From the NCBI GenBank assembly GCA_036417435.1, contig CM070908.1, forward strand, positions 50,067,090-50,131,089: a DNA stretch of 64,000 bases. Direction: 5' to 3'. The translations under genes and the position numbers were made by a program. The stretch is from Inia geoffrensis (lineage: Eukaryota > Chordata > Mammalia > Artiodactyla > Iniidae). This document shows, piece by piece, positions 50,962 to 61,786 of this stretch; the stretch's first letter is position 1, and every line of letters starts with the position of its first letter. Below the pieces are notes generated by a model. That model did not search any database. It saw only the letters and a list, made by a program, of their open reading frames with translations, and had not been told where the DNA came from.

Positions 50962-51774
50962 AATTTCCAAAAGCCTCATGAAAAAAATAACTTTTTTCAT
51001 TATAATTTTAAAAAAACAGCAATTAAAAAGAAAATGGGCTATTTACCAACCACGAATTTGTTGAGCTCTGCCAGTGTCATGAAATTCTCAAACTTGCTGA
51101 AAAGCTGAAGAATTTTCTGAGCTCAGGCAAGAGTGTCCAAGATCTGGAGAATAATTTTGGCAGCCTCAAGCCCAGGAGACTGATGTCTCTCCTTCAAGTC
51201 AAATGCTTCTTTTTTTCTAATCAGTTTTAAACACTGACCTTCCCCTTTTTCTGTTCTATTAGCTAGGAGGCTGTCATTCCAAAGAAGTGTATAATGTACG
51301 TGTGTAGGGGAAGTATGAGCGTTCTCTGGAATGAGAGAAAAGAAGTTTTTGATGATCAGATCATTCAGTGTTTTCAAACTAACGGCACTTCCATAGGAAC
51401 TCCATGAAGAAAAATGAGAGCTGGAAAAGAAATCCTCACCAAAGCAGACACAGTTTGTCCTAGTTTCTCTGATAAGCCATGTTCTCTCCCTTTTTTATTT
51501 TCTTGCACATTTTTATAATGGCATATAATAGTTGTCCTTCGCAATATCAATGATCATTCAGGATAGAAATTTAAGTGGGTCTGAGAGAGAACACATTTCT
51601 CAGGTGTGGTATCCCAGAGAAAAATTCCTGCCTTCTCTAGGGGAACCACACTGGGAGATGGTATGAGTCTCCTTTTCCATTTTTTCTCCAGGCATAGCAG
51701 TGCCAGGCCCACAGTATACCTTCAATGAGTGTACTGAATGACCTCCCTGCTACTTCTTCTAAAGAAAAACTGGG

Positions 51775-51982
51775 GGCTTCCCTGGTGGTGCAGTGGTTGA
51801 GAGTCCACCTGCTGATGCAGGGGACATGGGTTCGTGCCCCAGTTCGGGAAGATCCCACATGCCGCAAAGCAGCTGGGCCCGTGAGCCACGGCCGCTAAGC
51901 CTGTGCGTCTGGAGCCTGTGCTCTGCAATGGGAGAGGCCACAACAGTGAGGGGCCCGCGTACCGCAAAAAAAAAAAAAAAAG
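51775..51982 (+). mobile_element. Cetacean SINE (CHR-2 type), copy 9
   Basis: Complete forward copy. Target duplication aagaaaaactggg at 51762-51774 and 51983-51995. Confidence 0.95.
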
Positions 51983-52253
51983 AAGAAAAACTGGGACCAT
52001 CCTGAACCTCCTCTGGACTGAAGATGAAAGGGAAAGAATTGCAAGTCTATCTCCAAAGCCTCACAGTTGAAACCTAGGTAGCCCAGAATTGCATGCCAAC
52101 ACCTCCAGCTAAAGAAGATCCCTGAGTAGGAGGAGACACAGTACATCACTGGATAAAATGAGAAGGAAAATGGTTACATGTCTGTAAGTATGGGTGTATA
52201 AATGTCTTGCCTGTCAAATCAACAAAGCTAAAAACCCTTGCTATGTCAAAAGC

Positions 52254-52256
<3 letters not shown>

Positions 52257-52294
<38 letters not shown>
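52257..52294 (+). repeat. (CA)n microsatellite
   Basis: About 18 pure CA units at the left border of an old L1 end. Confidence 0.95.
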
Positions 52295-52297
<3 letters not shown>

Positions 52298-52847
52298 ATA
52301 CTCTGCTAGTGAGAAGGCAAGCAATTTTTTAGAAGGGAAATTAGGAAACAAGTATAAAAAAGCATCATGAAAGGTGATCATGGCTCTTCAACTTCTAAGA
52401 ATTTATTCTAAGGGAAAAATAAAGGATATGCCCAAAGATTTAGCCTCAAAGGTGGCAGCCACATCTATATTAGCCCCAAATCAAAACAATCTAGTTGGTC
52501 AGTGGTAAGGAGGTAGACCAGTTAATTATCAAATATCAAAATGATAGAACACCATGTGGCTGTGGAAAATGTATACAATGCATATTGACATGGAGCAATG
52601 TTCACAATTTTGTGAAACAGAAAAAGCATGCTAAAATCAAAATATGTTTTTATGTTAGATAAATACATATGTGTACGTTTAAATATATAAATATGTCTAA
52701 GAAAATATGCATCTTCAGATATTTGTAAAGGGCATCTTTTTTCTTCATCCTTCTCCCTATCTGAATTTTCTGATTCTGGTCTATGACGTAGGTGAATTAC
52801 TTCTGAAATAAACATATAAAAATGGACATAATAAAAAAAAAATCCTT
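52295..52847 (+). repeat. Old L1 3' end fragment
   Basis: 'tctaagaatttattctaagg', 'gaacaccatgtggctgtgga', 'gttagataaatacatatgtg' and 'ttttctgattctggtctatg' follow old L1 ORF2-tail and 3' UTR order. Confidence 0.6.
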
Positions 52848-53046
52848 GGGGCTTCCCTGGTGGTGCAGCGGTTGGGAGTCCGCCTGCCGATGCAGGGGAC
52901 GCGGGTTCGTAGCCAGGTCCGGGAGGATCCCACATGCCGCGGAGCGGCTGGGCCCATGAACCATGGCCGCTGAGCCTGCCCGTCCGGAGCCTGTGCTCCG
53001 CAATGGGAGGGGCCACAACAGTGAGAGGCCCGCGTACAGCAAAAAA
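52848..53046 (+). mobile_element. Cetacean SINE (CHR-2 type), copy 10
   Basis: Complete forward copy inserted in the A-rich tail of the old L1. The flanking duplication is an A-run followed by tcctt (ending 52847 and 53061). Confidence 0.93.
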
Positions 53047-53939
53047 AAAAAAAAAATCCTTAGTATCTACATAGTTTTTCTTAGGAAAATAATGTCCCTT
53101 TAATTACCTATAGCTGCTAGGTTAAACAGGAAGTCCTTGTGAGTTAATACTGGATGATGATGATAAGCAGAAATAGAAGGGAATTATTTATTCTCAAAAA
53201 GTCATCTGATTAGCATTTTTCATGTTCTCATATATCTGTTAGATTTTTTTTTTTAACTAAATAGTTCTTCCAATAAACACTAAAAGTCGAAAAGCCAATA
53301 CTGAGATTTTTCTCCATCTATGCATCTGATTCTTAGGCATATTGCCTCTTATTTTAGATCAAAGCATCAAAATTGTCTTTGATCCAAAGCAACCATGTAG
53401 ACCCAGCATTTACATCTGAAGTCAACCTATTTATAATCACAGATTTTTTTAAATCCCTGAATTTCTTTTTATCCCTATCATGCAGAGTGTTAGAGAGCAA
53501 CAGCTCTTTGTTTCGGAAGCAGTCTTCTTTATGGATACAGGAAATTAAAAATGTGAACAAACACCAACAGCTAGTCAATCAGGAAAACAGCATTGTGAAT
53601 GCTGGGGCTTTGAAGGTACAATTAGGGAATTGGCTTTTCTCTTAACAGAAGTATGTTCACTAAGTAATTTGCTTTCTTTTAACTAGAGTTGCCCCTTTCC
53701 ATTGACTGGAGAAGTAAGTCCAAATTAAAATCACAATTCATCAACTGCCTGCTGGAGGCACACTCAAGCCTTGTGTTAGGACTAAGGCAATAAAGCTCAT
53801 CAACTATCATTTTAATCATTGTTACCTCAGAGCTCTCAGAAGGAATAATTTGGGGTAGGGGAGAATGTGGAAACTCCTAGTTATTGCTGATATGAAAGCA
53901 GATATTTCTGAGGATTTTAAATTTACTGAATCATTCATT

Positions 53940-54212
53940 TTTTCAGTGGATTTTTATTTTTTCCTCGTTCAGTGAGTACTTGCTAGGCACACGGGATACA
54001 GTGGTGAATATAATGACATGGTCCCTATCTATATACAGCTTACATTCTAAGGGAGGGAACATTAATACATGAGAAATCATAATTGAAAATTGTGATGAGC
54101 ACTTTAGAGGAAGGGAACGGGCTCTGAGAAGGAATCATGGAGAGATGACAGTTACTTGGGTGAATCAGGAAACTCCTCCTTAAGGAAGTGATACTCAAGC
54201 TTTGACACTAAG
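53940..54212 (-). repeat. L2 LINE end (reverse)
   Basis: 'gtgagtacttgctaggcaca', 'ggatacagtggtgaatataa', 'cagcttacattctaagggag' and 'aactcctccttaaggaagtg' are reverse L2. Confidence 0.75.
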
Positions 54213-55140
54213 ACAGAGTCACACTCCTCCTCATATGTTTCTCTCTATTTCATTAGCATCACGCTTTCCTGGTCCTTCTACTGTCTCCCTGGCCATTCCA
54301 ACTCAGCTTTCTCACTGCTGGTTCCTCCTCTTCTAAACTCAGACTCTGAAGTTTTTCAGGCCTAAGATCTCCATCCTCTTCTCACTACAAAGTTCCTCCC
54401 AAGGCAAGCCATTCCACTTTATGACCTCAAGCATCATCTGCATTCAACAATCCCCTAATATATTTTTCCAGCCCAGAACACTTTTCCTAGCTTTGGATCC
54501 ATATGCCAACTGCCTACGTGACACCTTCACTTGCATGCCACACAGGAGTCTCAAATTTAACATAGCCCATGCTAAGTCAAGATATTTCCCTGTGGAATCT
54601 TCTCTTCCTTCAGCAATCTCCATCTCCCTACACAGGACCATTCACTCAGTTGCTGTATCACTGCTCAGGGAGTCAACCATGATACCTGCTTCCTCCTCAT
54701 GTCCCATATATAACTGGGAATTCAGCCTGGTCTAGTTGATAGCTAAAATATATCTTGAATTTTATCACACTTTTTCCATACCCTACCATTATCTTGTTTG
54801 GATGCTGCAAGTCTTTTCTCATCTTGTACCCATTTTTGCCCCTTTCAATTCATTGTATTAAATGAAAATCTTTTCTGATTATTTCTTGCTTTTAAAATTC
54901 TTCCATTGTTCTGAACATCGAATCATTAAAATGGTCTCTAAGACCCTGCATGATCCATCCACTGCCTAATCTTTTAGTCTCATCTCATGCTGGTCGTAGC
55001 ATTACTCTCTGTACTTCAGCAACTATGAACCTCTTTCAGTTTCTAAAATTTAAAAAAGGACCCTCCTTTCTTAAAGACTTTGCACATGCTGCTCCTTCCA
55101 TCTGGAACTTCTCAGGTGTCCCTGCTTTGTAGTCTGAGTA
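54213..55140 (+). repeat. L2 LINE fragment (forward)
   Basis: 'tctaagaccctgcatgatcc', 'tctcatctcatgctggtcgt', 'aaagactttgcacatgctgc' and 'tccttccatctggaacttct' are unmistakable L2. It abuts a reverse L2, so two L2 copies face away from each other. Confidence 0.85.
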
Positions 55141-55639
55141 ACACACTGTTCTCTGTCTCAGATAAGAGTGCATTTGGCTTCAAGTAACAGATTACCCAGT
55201 AGAAGTAGTTTTAGCAATAAAGACACTTACCATACATATCACAAAAATCTGGAAGTGGGCAATATTTCAAAACTGTTATCCAAGACTATGTTCTGCCATT
55301 CTGTGCATGTTCACTTTTTAATTTAGGGTCATTGCCTTATGGCTAGAAAGTGGCTGTCAGAGCTCCCTATATCATGGTCTGACACAACAATGTTTCTGCA
55401 TACATGGTAGAAAAGGGGGAAGAAAGCTCTCCTCTTGGGTATAGCACCTCTACCAGAAACTAAAACTTTTGTTTCACATTTCTCCCTCATCATAGTGGCC
55501 ATATCTGTGTCATATGGTGACTCTTAGCTGCAAGGAGGGGCTCGTTAGATGAGCATCAGGAGAGAGAAGGAAGTAAGTCAGGACAGCTGGTGAATATATA
55601 ATCAACAGTGTCCAACACGGTCTTCAGAGCACTTACCAA

Positions 55640-55805
55640 AATAGTAATCAAACAATTCAATATGCACACTTTGTTCACTGTCTCCTCTGTGAGATTATAA
55701 GCTCTTTGACTATGGGGAACGTGTCTGTTTCTAAGCCCAGCAACAGTATTGCGCCCAGCCTATGTAGGAGTCAGTTGGCAGTGGCAGAATGAATGAAAGT
55801 ACAAA
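55640..55805 (+). repeat. L2 LINE 3' end
   Basis: 'gattataagctctttgacta', 'tctgtttctaagcccagcaa' and the terminal 'cagaatgaatgaaag' continue the L2 above. The 500 bases between are a later insertion or decayed sequence. Confidence 0.65.
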
Positions 55806-57596
55806 AGAAAACAACAGAGGCAGAAAATAGGTACAAAAGGGACAGAAAACTGCCGACACAGAACTTAAGCCAATGGTCATATCTCATACCTCATGGTTCA
55901 ATTCTGCATTCCAGGTAATTTGAAAACAGTCTTTCATCAAAAAAAGGCAACTTTTGAAAGTGCTCCATTCTTTGCACCATGAATGCAATTTTCCTAATCT
56001 GTTAATTCCTGCCATGTGAATAGACATGGGTGCTATAGTTTGCATTGAGATCCAGGAATGAATTCTTCAAAAAAATTATTTTAACCATTGTTATATAGCA
56101 TTAGATGATCCAGAAAATTTTAAATTGCCTCAAGGACATGAATGTAAATCAATTCTTAGCTAAATCACTCCAAATATCATTCAACAAGAAAAATTTATAA
56201 AAGCTAGAAAGTTATTTAAAAGAATAGTCATAAAATTTGGGGTCTAAATTTTCCACTCCTGAGAGCATCACACTAACAGATAAAGATGTCATTCAGATTC
56301 TGATTAGGGAGAAAGCAGATGTAAAATGCCTGGCACATAAAGGATGATTGGCATGTTTTTGTTCTTGTATCTAGACCACAGGAAAACCAGGGTTTACTCC
56401 TAACTCTTTCATGTCCTATATATGTAACTGTGGGCAAGTTGAATATGTTCTTTGATTCACAAATGATATAGTAATCTTTAACCACCTTTCAGTTATAACA
56501 TGCAGTCACTCTACCATTGAAAAACTTAAATGAATAAAAGTTAAATGGCATTGAATGCAGTCCATAGTGGCCAACCTAATAAAACATGAAGGAATAGATT
56601 CATATTCCCAAGAGTCTCTCTATCTGCAGATGCAGAATCTGTTCATAGTTTCTGACAGACATCCTGTTTGGTCATCTCAAAACACAAAGGGCACCAACAT
56701 GTAAATATCACAAAATTTTTTTAAAGAAAGTTGTAACCATCCACACATACGAGACTAGATTTCAGGTTTTAAATATGGTTGTCATTTGAAATAAAATTCC
56801 TTAAAAAGAGAAAATGACTTTAGAATTGGCAAAGGGAGTCCCCTAAGAAAAAAATGTAAACAGATGGCTGAGAAAGATCACCCACATGCTGCACACAGAT
56901 CTTGAGGAGGCATTTCTAAGAATGAAGTGGCACTTCCCAGCCTGGGCCATGTCCCACAAGGACCCTTATTTAACCCAGAGAAAGCATAGGGTTTCTACCT
57001 CTAACCAAGAGGAACTTCAGCCTGCTTGCCTCACAGCAATCCAGACTAGTTTCCAGCTCTCCCCAGTGTTCCAGCAGAAGCTAAGTACCAACCACTTGAG
57101 AGAGGCAATCCCCTAATAAATCAGGGTTTGATGATCAGCCCTGAACCAACATCTTCCCATATAAAGGGGCTGTTAAGCCCCAGCTAAGCATGTTAAGCAT
57201 TCGATTTAATGTATGACACACATCTGCTCTCCTTTCTCAGGGAGGAGGAGTTTCAAGATAACTTAAATCCTGGACTTAATCAAGGGGAAAAAATATCTTG
57301 GCAATGTTTAAAACTGAGTTTAAAAATATAATCCAAATGAGGGCGAGAGAGACCATTTTGCTGTAAGTAGTGAGATTATATAATACCTAAATCAAATACA
57401 CAACATTACCTGAGCAGAAGCACTTGTTTCTTTTACCTGGGTCTATTCAACTTTCCTTTTGATTCCATCAACATTTACCAAAGACCGTCATCTACCTCTG
57501 GCCCAAGGTATAAAATACAAGCAAAAATGGGTCCTGTGCAAATATGGTAATCTGCCCCCCTCCATGCCTGATGAAGGCCATGAGAGGAAAACTCAC

Positions 57597-57678
57597 AGAT
57601 TTGTCTTTTACAAGGAAAGCACAGCACTGAATCCCAGCCATCAGCATCTTGTGTGGATTCCATGCCACAGAATCAGCC
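57597..57678 (-). CDS. GADL1: GADL1 coding exon C (catalytic lysine, NPHK)
   Basis: This 82-bp exon supplies the last base of the split Arg codon followed by 27 codons that begin ADSVAWNPHKMLMAGIQCC and end VKDKS. The Lys of NPHK (codon at 57648-57650) is the residue that forms the Schiff base with pyridoxal phosphate in this family, so the active site is intact. The acceptor is AACGTAACAG|G and the donor AAATCT|GTGAGT, ending in phase 0. The 23.8-kb intron that follows is the largest in the window. Confidence 0.95.
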
Positions 57679-57951
57679 CTGTTACGTTAAACAAAGAAAA
57701 AAACAGGGTAGGGAGGGGAGACTCGATTAGTTTCTACTGGTGGGAAGAATGCTGGTACATTCAGTATTCACGTCCAAGTTAGTGCTCCAAAGGATTCCTT
57801 GTGTGAGCAGTTTAAGGAGTTTGGGATTTTTTTAAACCAAAATAATTCCTTAGTTTTTTGCCTGTTTTCAAAATGTCACTTAATTGGGCAAAGGCCAAAG
57901 AGAGTCCCTTGCCTAAATAAAAGGCACTGTGACTGGGGAAACTACATTTAC
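57679..57951 (-). other. Short GADL1 intron between exons B and C (273 bp)
   Basis: The only short intron in the window. Donor GTAAAT and acceptor GTAACAG. It carries no recognisable repeat. Confidence 0.9.
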
Positions 57952-58016
57952 CTGTGGATGCCGTGCAGAAGCTTGCGGTGCTTCCTTGACATCAAGGCTG
58001 AGCCACCCCAGGAAGC
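57952..58016 (-). CDS. GADL1: GADL1 coding exon B (ASWGGS segment)
   Basis: This 65-bp exon encodes ASWGGSALMSRKHRKLLHGIH plus the first two bases of an Arg codon (AG|G). The acceptor is TCTCAACAG|GCT and the donor CACAG|GTAAAT. It directly continues the HVD end of exon A, giving the family motif HVDASWGG around the cofactor. It is phase 2 at its 3' end, which fits the single leading G of the next exon only 273 bp downstream. It is too short for an ORF scan and was found by motif. The frame is intact and the residues match the GADL1 rather than the CSAD wording. Confidence 0.95.
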
Positions 58017-58381
58017 CTGTTGAGATATTTATATAACCAAAATGATGTTATTTCAATGGTACTTGTTTACCAGCCAGTTGTTATTTGATGCTTTAAGTCG
58101 ATGTTAACCAATGTGGTCTCTAGGAAATTTCGATCACTGGCTCTACCCAGGCGATCAGAACCTCATCACAATAGATGGTCCCCTACGGATGCTTAGGAGT
58201 TAAATTCCCACACTATAAGGAAATTGGTATAGTACTCATTGAGTTGCCTGTGGACAAAGAGAAGTGTAAAAGACATAGTCCATATCCTCTCAAATCTCAG
58301 AATCTAAAATAGACAATAGTCCTTCAGTGTTGACATTCTACCATACACGATGTACAAGTGCTGATCATGAGACATGGGTTC

Positions 58382-58469
58382 AGGAAAGGAAATCCCAGAG
58401 TCAGTAAGTGTGGAGGAGAGGGAGGAAGAATCAATGTGAGAAATAAGAAAGTCAGTTTGGTACTTGAAA
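58382..58469 (-). repeat. Inverted duplication, arm 1
   Basis: The reverse complement of this segment ('caccaaactgac'-like core, 'tttcttatttctcacattga', 'ttcttcctccctctcctcca') matches 59833-59921 at roughly 78 of 84 positions by eye. No further similarity is clear outside. Confidence 0.85.
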
Positions 58470-58794
58470 TCAAGCAGACTTGTGAGGGAATATGAGGGGA
58501 CCAGCACGGGAGATGTTGAAAGCTCTCCACGGTTATTTAAACTGCACAATGTTGCACTGAGAACAGAGTTATCATCATGTCAATTTTTTAATAGAAAAAC
58601 TAAGGTTTAGAGGTTATAAATTTTCCAAGGTCTCATAGGTAATAAAAATCAGGTCTGAGAGACAAAAGCCCATTCTTTTTTTACACTAACATCATATCTT
58701 AGGGAAGGTGACCAATTGGCCCGATGGTAGAACTCGGCATGGAGAATTGAGGTAAGAGGGGAGTTGCCTAGCAGAATTTTAAAAGGCCACCCCA

Positions 58795-59395
58795 ATGAAC
58801 ATGTACCCCAACGTTCATTGCAGCGCTGTTTACAATAGCCAAGACATGGACGAAACCTAAATATCCATCGACAGATGAATGGATAAAGAAGATGTGGTTC
58901 ATATATATTGGGCTGGCCAAAAAGTTCAGCCATAAAAAAGAATGAAATAATGCCATTTGCAGCAACATGGATGGACCTAGAGATGATCATACTAAGTGAA
59001 GTAAGTCAGACAGAGAAAGACAAATATCATATGATACCACTCAATATGTGGAATCGGAAAAAAAATGATACAAATGAACTTACATAACAAAACAGAAATA
59101 GACTCACAGATATAGAAGACAAACTTATGGTTACCAAAGGGGAAAGGAGGGGAAGGATAAATTAGGATGTTGAGATTAGCAGATACACAGTACTATATAT
59201 AAAACAGGTAAGCGACAAGGACCTACTGTATAGCACAGGAAACTATACTCAATATTTTGTAATAACTTATAATGGAAAAGAATCTGAAAAGAATATATAT
59301 ATATATAGTATGTATGTATAACTGAATCACTTTTCTGTACACCTGAAACTAACACATTGTAAATCAACTATATTGCAATTTTAAAAAGATCTTTC
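58795..59395 (+). mobile_element. 5'-truncated cetartiodactyl L1 3' end
   Basis: 'ttgcagcgctgtttacaata', 'atggataaagaagatgtggt', 'agtcagacagagaaagacaa', 'caaggacctactgtatagca' and 'tacacctgaaactaacacat' are the ORF2 end and 3' UTR of the L1 subfamily common in cetartiodactyls. Internally, 58908-58925 is foreign to L1. Confidence 0.88.
58908..58927 (+). repeat. Mariner-end-like 20-mer inside the L1
   Basis: ttgggctggccaaaaagttc lies where L1 normally reads caatggaatattac. From memory it matches the terminal inverted repeat of a mariner family known from cattle. Confidence 0.5.
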
Positions 59396-59457
59396 TAAAA
59401 ACTTTATGCCCCAATCTTTGACCGTCAGCATTCTAATATGACTATAGTGAGTATAAT

Positions 59458-59545
59458 AATTTAATTCAAGAAATATTTATTACATATCTAAATAGACTGA
59501 CACTGTTATAAGTGCTAGAAATACAACAGTAAATAAAACACTGAA
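59458..59545 (-). repeat. L2 LINE end (reverse)
   Basis: 'attcaagaaatatttattac', 'tataagtgctagaaatacaa' and 'cagtaaataaaaca' are a reverse L2 terminus. Confidence 0.65.
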
Positions 59546-59832
59546 ATAATAACTCCAAAAAAAGGTAAGGAAGAGCCCAGTATCATGCAGAAAGAAATGG
59601 CAAAATTGTGTGCACCATGGATGTGAAAGAGGAAGTAAGGGAGAGGTCTCCACGATCCTCAGAGTATTAGAAAGCTGAGCCCAATGGTGGACAATAAAGA
59701 GTGGCCTTAAGAACAGCTCTCTCATTCAGGGCTGGGCCCAGGGGCAAGTGAGCGAGTCACTCAGGGTGCACCCTTCAGCTCACTCGCAGAGTTGGACTCT
59801 TGCATGGCCCTGGCCGTGAATGCCTCCTTAAA

Positions 59833-59921
59833 TTTTCAAAAACCAAACTGACTTTCTTATTTCTCACATTGATTCTTCCTCCCTCCCCTCCAGACTTACT
59901 GACAATGGGATTTCCTTTCCT
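59833..59921 (+). repeat. Inverted duplication, arm 2
   Basis: 'accaaactgactttcttatt', 'tctcacattgattcttcctc' and 'atgggatttcctttcc' repeat arm 1 in the opposite orientation, with about 1.36 kb between arms. Confidence 0.85.
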
Positions 59922-61498
59922 CTCCTTATTCTCAGCTCTCCTCTCCTTTGCTCATAATACTTACCTGTCCAATGAACCCTAGGAACCTCACTTGCCTCAC
60001 CTTAGTCCCAGCCCTGTTTCCAGGGACCAGACTCTCCAGTGACCCCATAGGGTTCCCAAAGGTTTGTGGGCCGAAGGTGGTGTGCAGGCGAGTTCCAAGG
60101 ACGCCCAGTTAAAGGACTGATGATCAGGATTGTCAGTCAAGTCCCCTCGCTGCTGCCCTCTCTGTCCCGCCAGAGTTCATAATGGACCATGTGTGACCAA
60201 AGCTGAGCTATGGAGGCAGCTGCCCTCAGCCTCTGGGAAAACATGATCTGAACCTGCTAACTAAGGCTCCGCAGACCTGGGGTTTGAGAACTTGACCCTC
60301 AGGAACATGAAGATGACTTACATGTTAGGTTCTTTTACTTCTCTTATATCCCTAAACTCTAAGTTGCCTGCTTTTCTCAATCTTTTTAACCCCCAACCGC
60401 ATTGAGAACCTACCAGGGGCAACAAGGGGAAGGATCAATCAGTAAAACTCAGCCACGCCCATTCACTCTCACCCTTTCCACCTGCCCACTCACACACCTG
60501 CCCTCCCTGGTGCCTCCTGCACTGGCCTCTGCCTCTTCTTCCTCCTCAAAAAGTAGACAACATTCTGCCAATCTTAGTGAGCTGGATTGAAGTTTTAAAA
60601 TCACATGAACTCTTTCAAGGCAGTAGTTCACTGGTTTACAGGGTGGTAGACAGAGTTAGAAGCAGCTCATCCACAAATGTATTCCACAAAAGAGCTGAAA
60701 GCGGAAAAACGACGTGCCTGATGCCAGTGCCCTACTTGTATTGGCTTCGCTCCATAACCCCCTCACTCCAGAGCTCGCAACAACATCGAACCAACGGATG
60801 TCATTATTGAGCTATGAGCCAGACACCATGAGTACCATTTTACTATGTTTTTCTCTTCAAGTAATTAGTTAATAATTTAATTGTAGAGCCAATCTTGAAT
60901 GGGAAGTGGAGGCAGGGTGGAATGTAGAGATGGCAGCCCCTAAAGCCCATGATTTTAAATACAGTGTTTGTCACCTCCCCCGGGACTTGGGATGGAGTAC
61001 AGGTGAGACACCGTAGGAAGTGTTGCTGGGAGGGTGAGGTTTTGCAGTGGCCGCAGCCTCTGCTTCAGAGAAGAGCTGGACCGGCCCTGAAATCCTGGTC
61101 TCAGGCAGAGGCTGGGATAACATTGACTCTCACAGATACAGAATAATCCTGGAGGCAAAATATTCTAACACAGCTGAAGTTTTTCTTATTCTGTTGTTCA
61201 AAAATACATTTTAATTAACCAAATTTCAGACACTATCAGAGGTAAGAGTACCATTTTTTTGTGGATTGCTAAGAAAGAAAAAAAAAATGACTTCAACATA
61301 CCAATTAGGTATATTAAAAATGTTAACAAAATATGTGTATCTTAGAAATAATAAGATATGGTATATATGCCAGGGAACCTGATTTTATGGAAAACGCAGA
61401 AGACCAAGCAATTCTAATTACATTTTTAAAAAGAAATCAAGTAAATGCCAGTTTTTAATATTTTAAAGGATCTTTAAAATACCCTTTAGAAAATTTCA

Positions 61499-61786
61499 GG
61501 ACTTCCCTGGTGGCACAGTGGTTAAGAATCCGCCTGCCAATGTAGGGGAGACCTGTTCGAGCCCTGGTCCAGGAAGATCCCACATGCCGTGGAGCAACTA
61601 AGCCCATGCGCCACAACTACTGAGCCTGCATGCCACAACTACTGAAGCCCATGCGCCTAGGGCCCGTGCTCCGTGACAAGAGAAGCCACTGCAATGAGAA
61701 GCCTGCACACCACAAGGAAGAGTGGCCCCCGCCCACTGCAACTAGAGAAAACCGGTGTGCAGCAACGAAGACCCAATGCAGCCAAA
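61499..61786 (+). mobile_element. Older CHR-1-type SINE (long form)
   Basis: Head ggacttccctggtggcacag, body with repeated 'ccacaactactgagcctgca' units and 'gcagcaacgaagacccaatg', then an A-tail. Weak duplication aaaattt at 61490-61496 and 61787-61793. More diverged than the young copies. Confidence 0.88.

Larger units (their letters stand above)
33757..57596 (-). other. GADL1 intron between exons C and D (23.8 kb)
   Basis: Repeat-rich: six young SINEs, L2 and MIR copies, hAT-type elements, a palindromic MITE, an old L1 with an ORF2 deletion, and a second old L1 end. I assign nothing in 33790-34850, 35125-36320, 36570-37385, 37980-38530, 38905-39355, 39780-41550 except the purine tract, 41910-43655, 43870-44640, 45925-47250, 48495-50385, 50960-51760, 53065-53935, 55141-55635 and 55810-57596. 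The parts 36845-37110 and 55155-55400 look like diverged retroelement pieces. Confidence 0.5.

Noticed and set aside
51060..51377. Minus-strand frame ending EAAKIILQILDTLA, continuing as plausible peptide after the stop
   Set aside because: Considered as a processed pseudogene, but I could not match it to any family.
58770..59390. aattttaaaa on both sides of the L1 fragment as a target duplication
   Set aside because: The right copy is probably part of the L1 3' end itself, so the match may be accidental.
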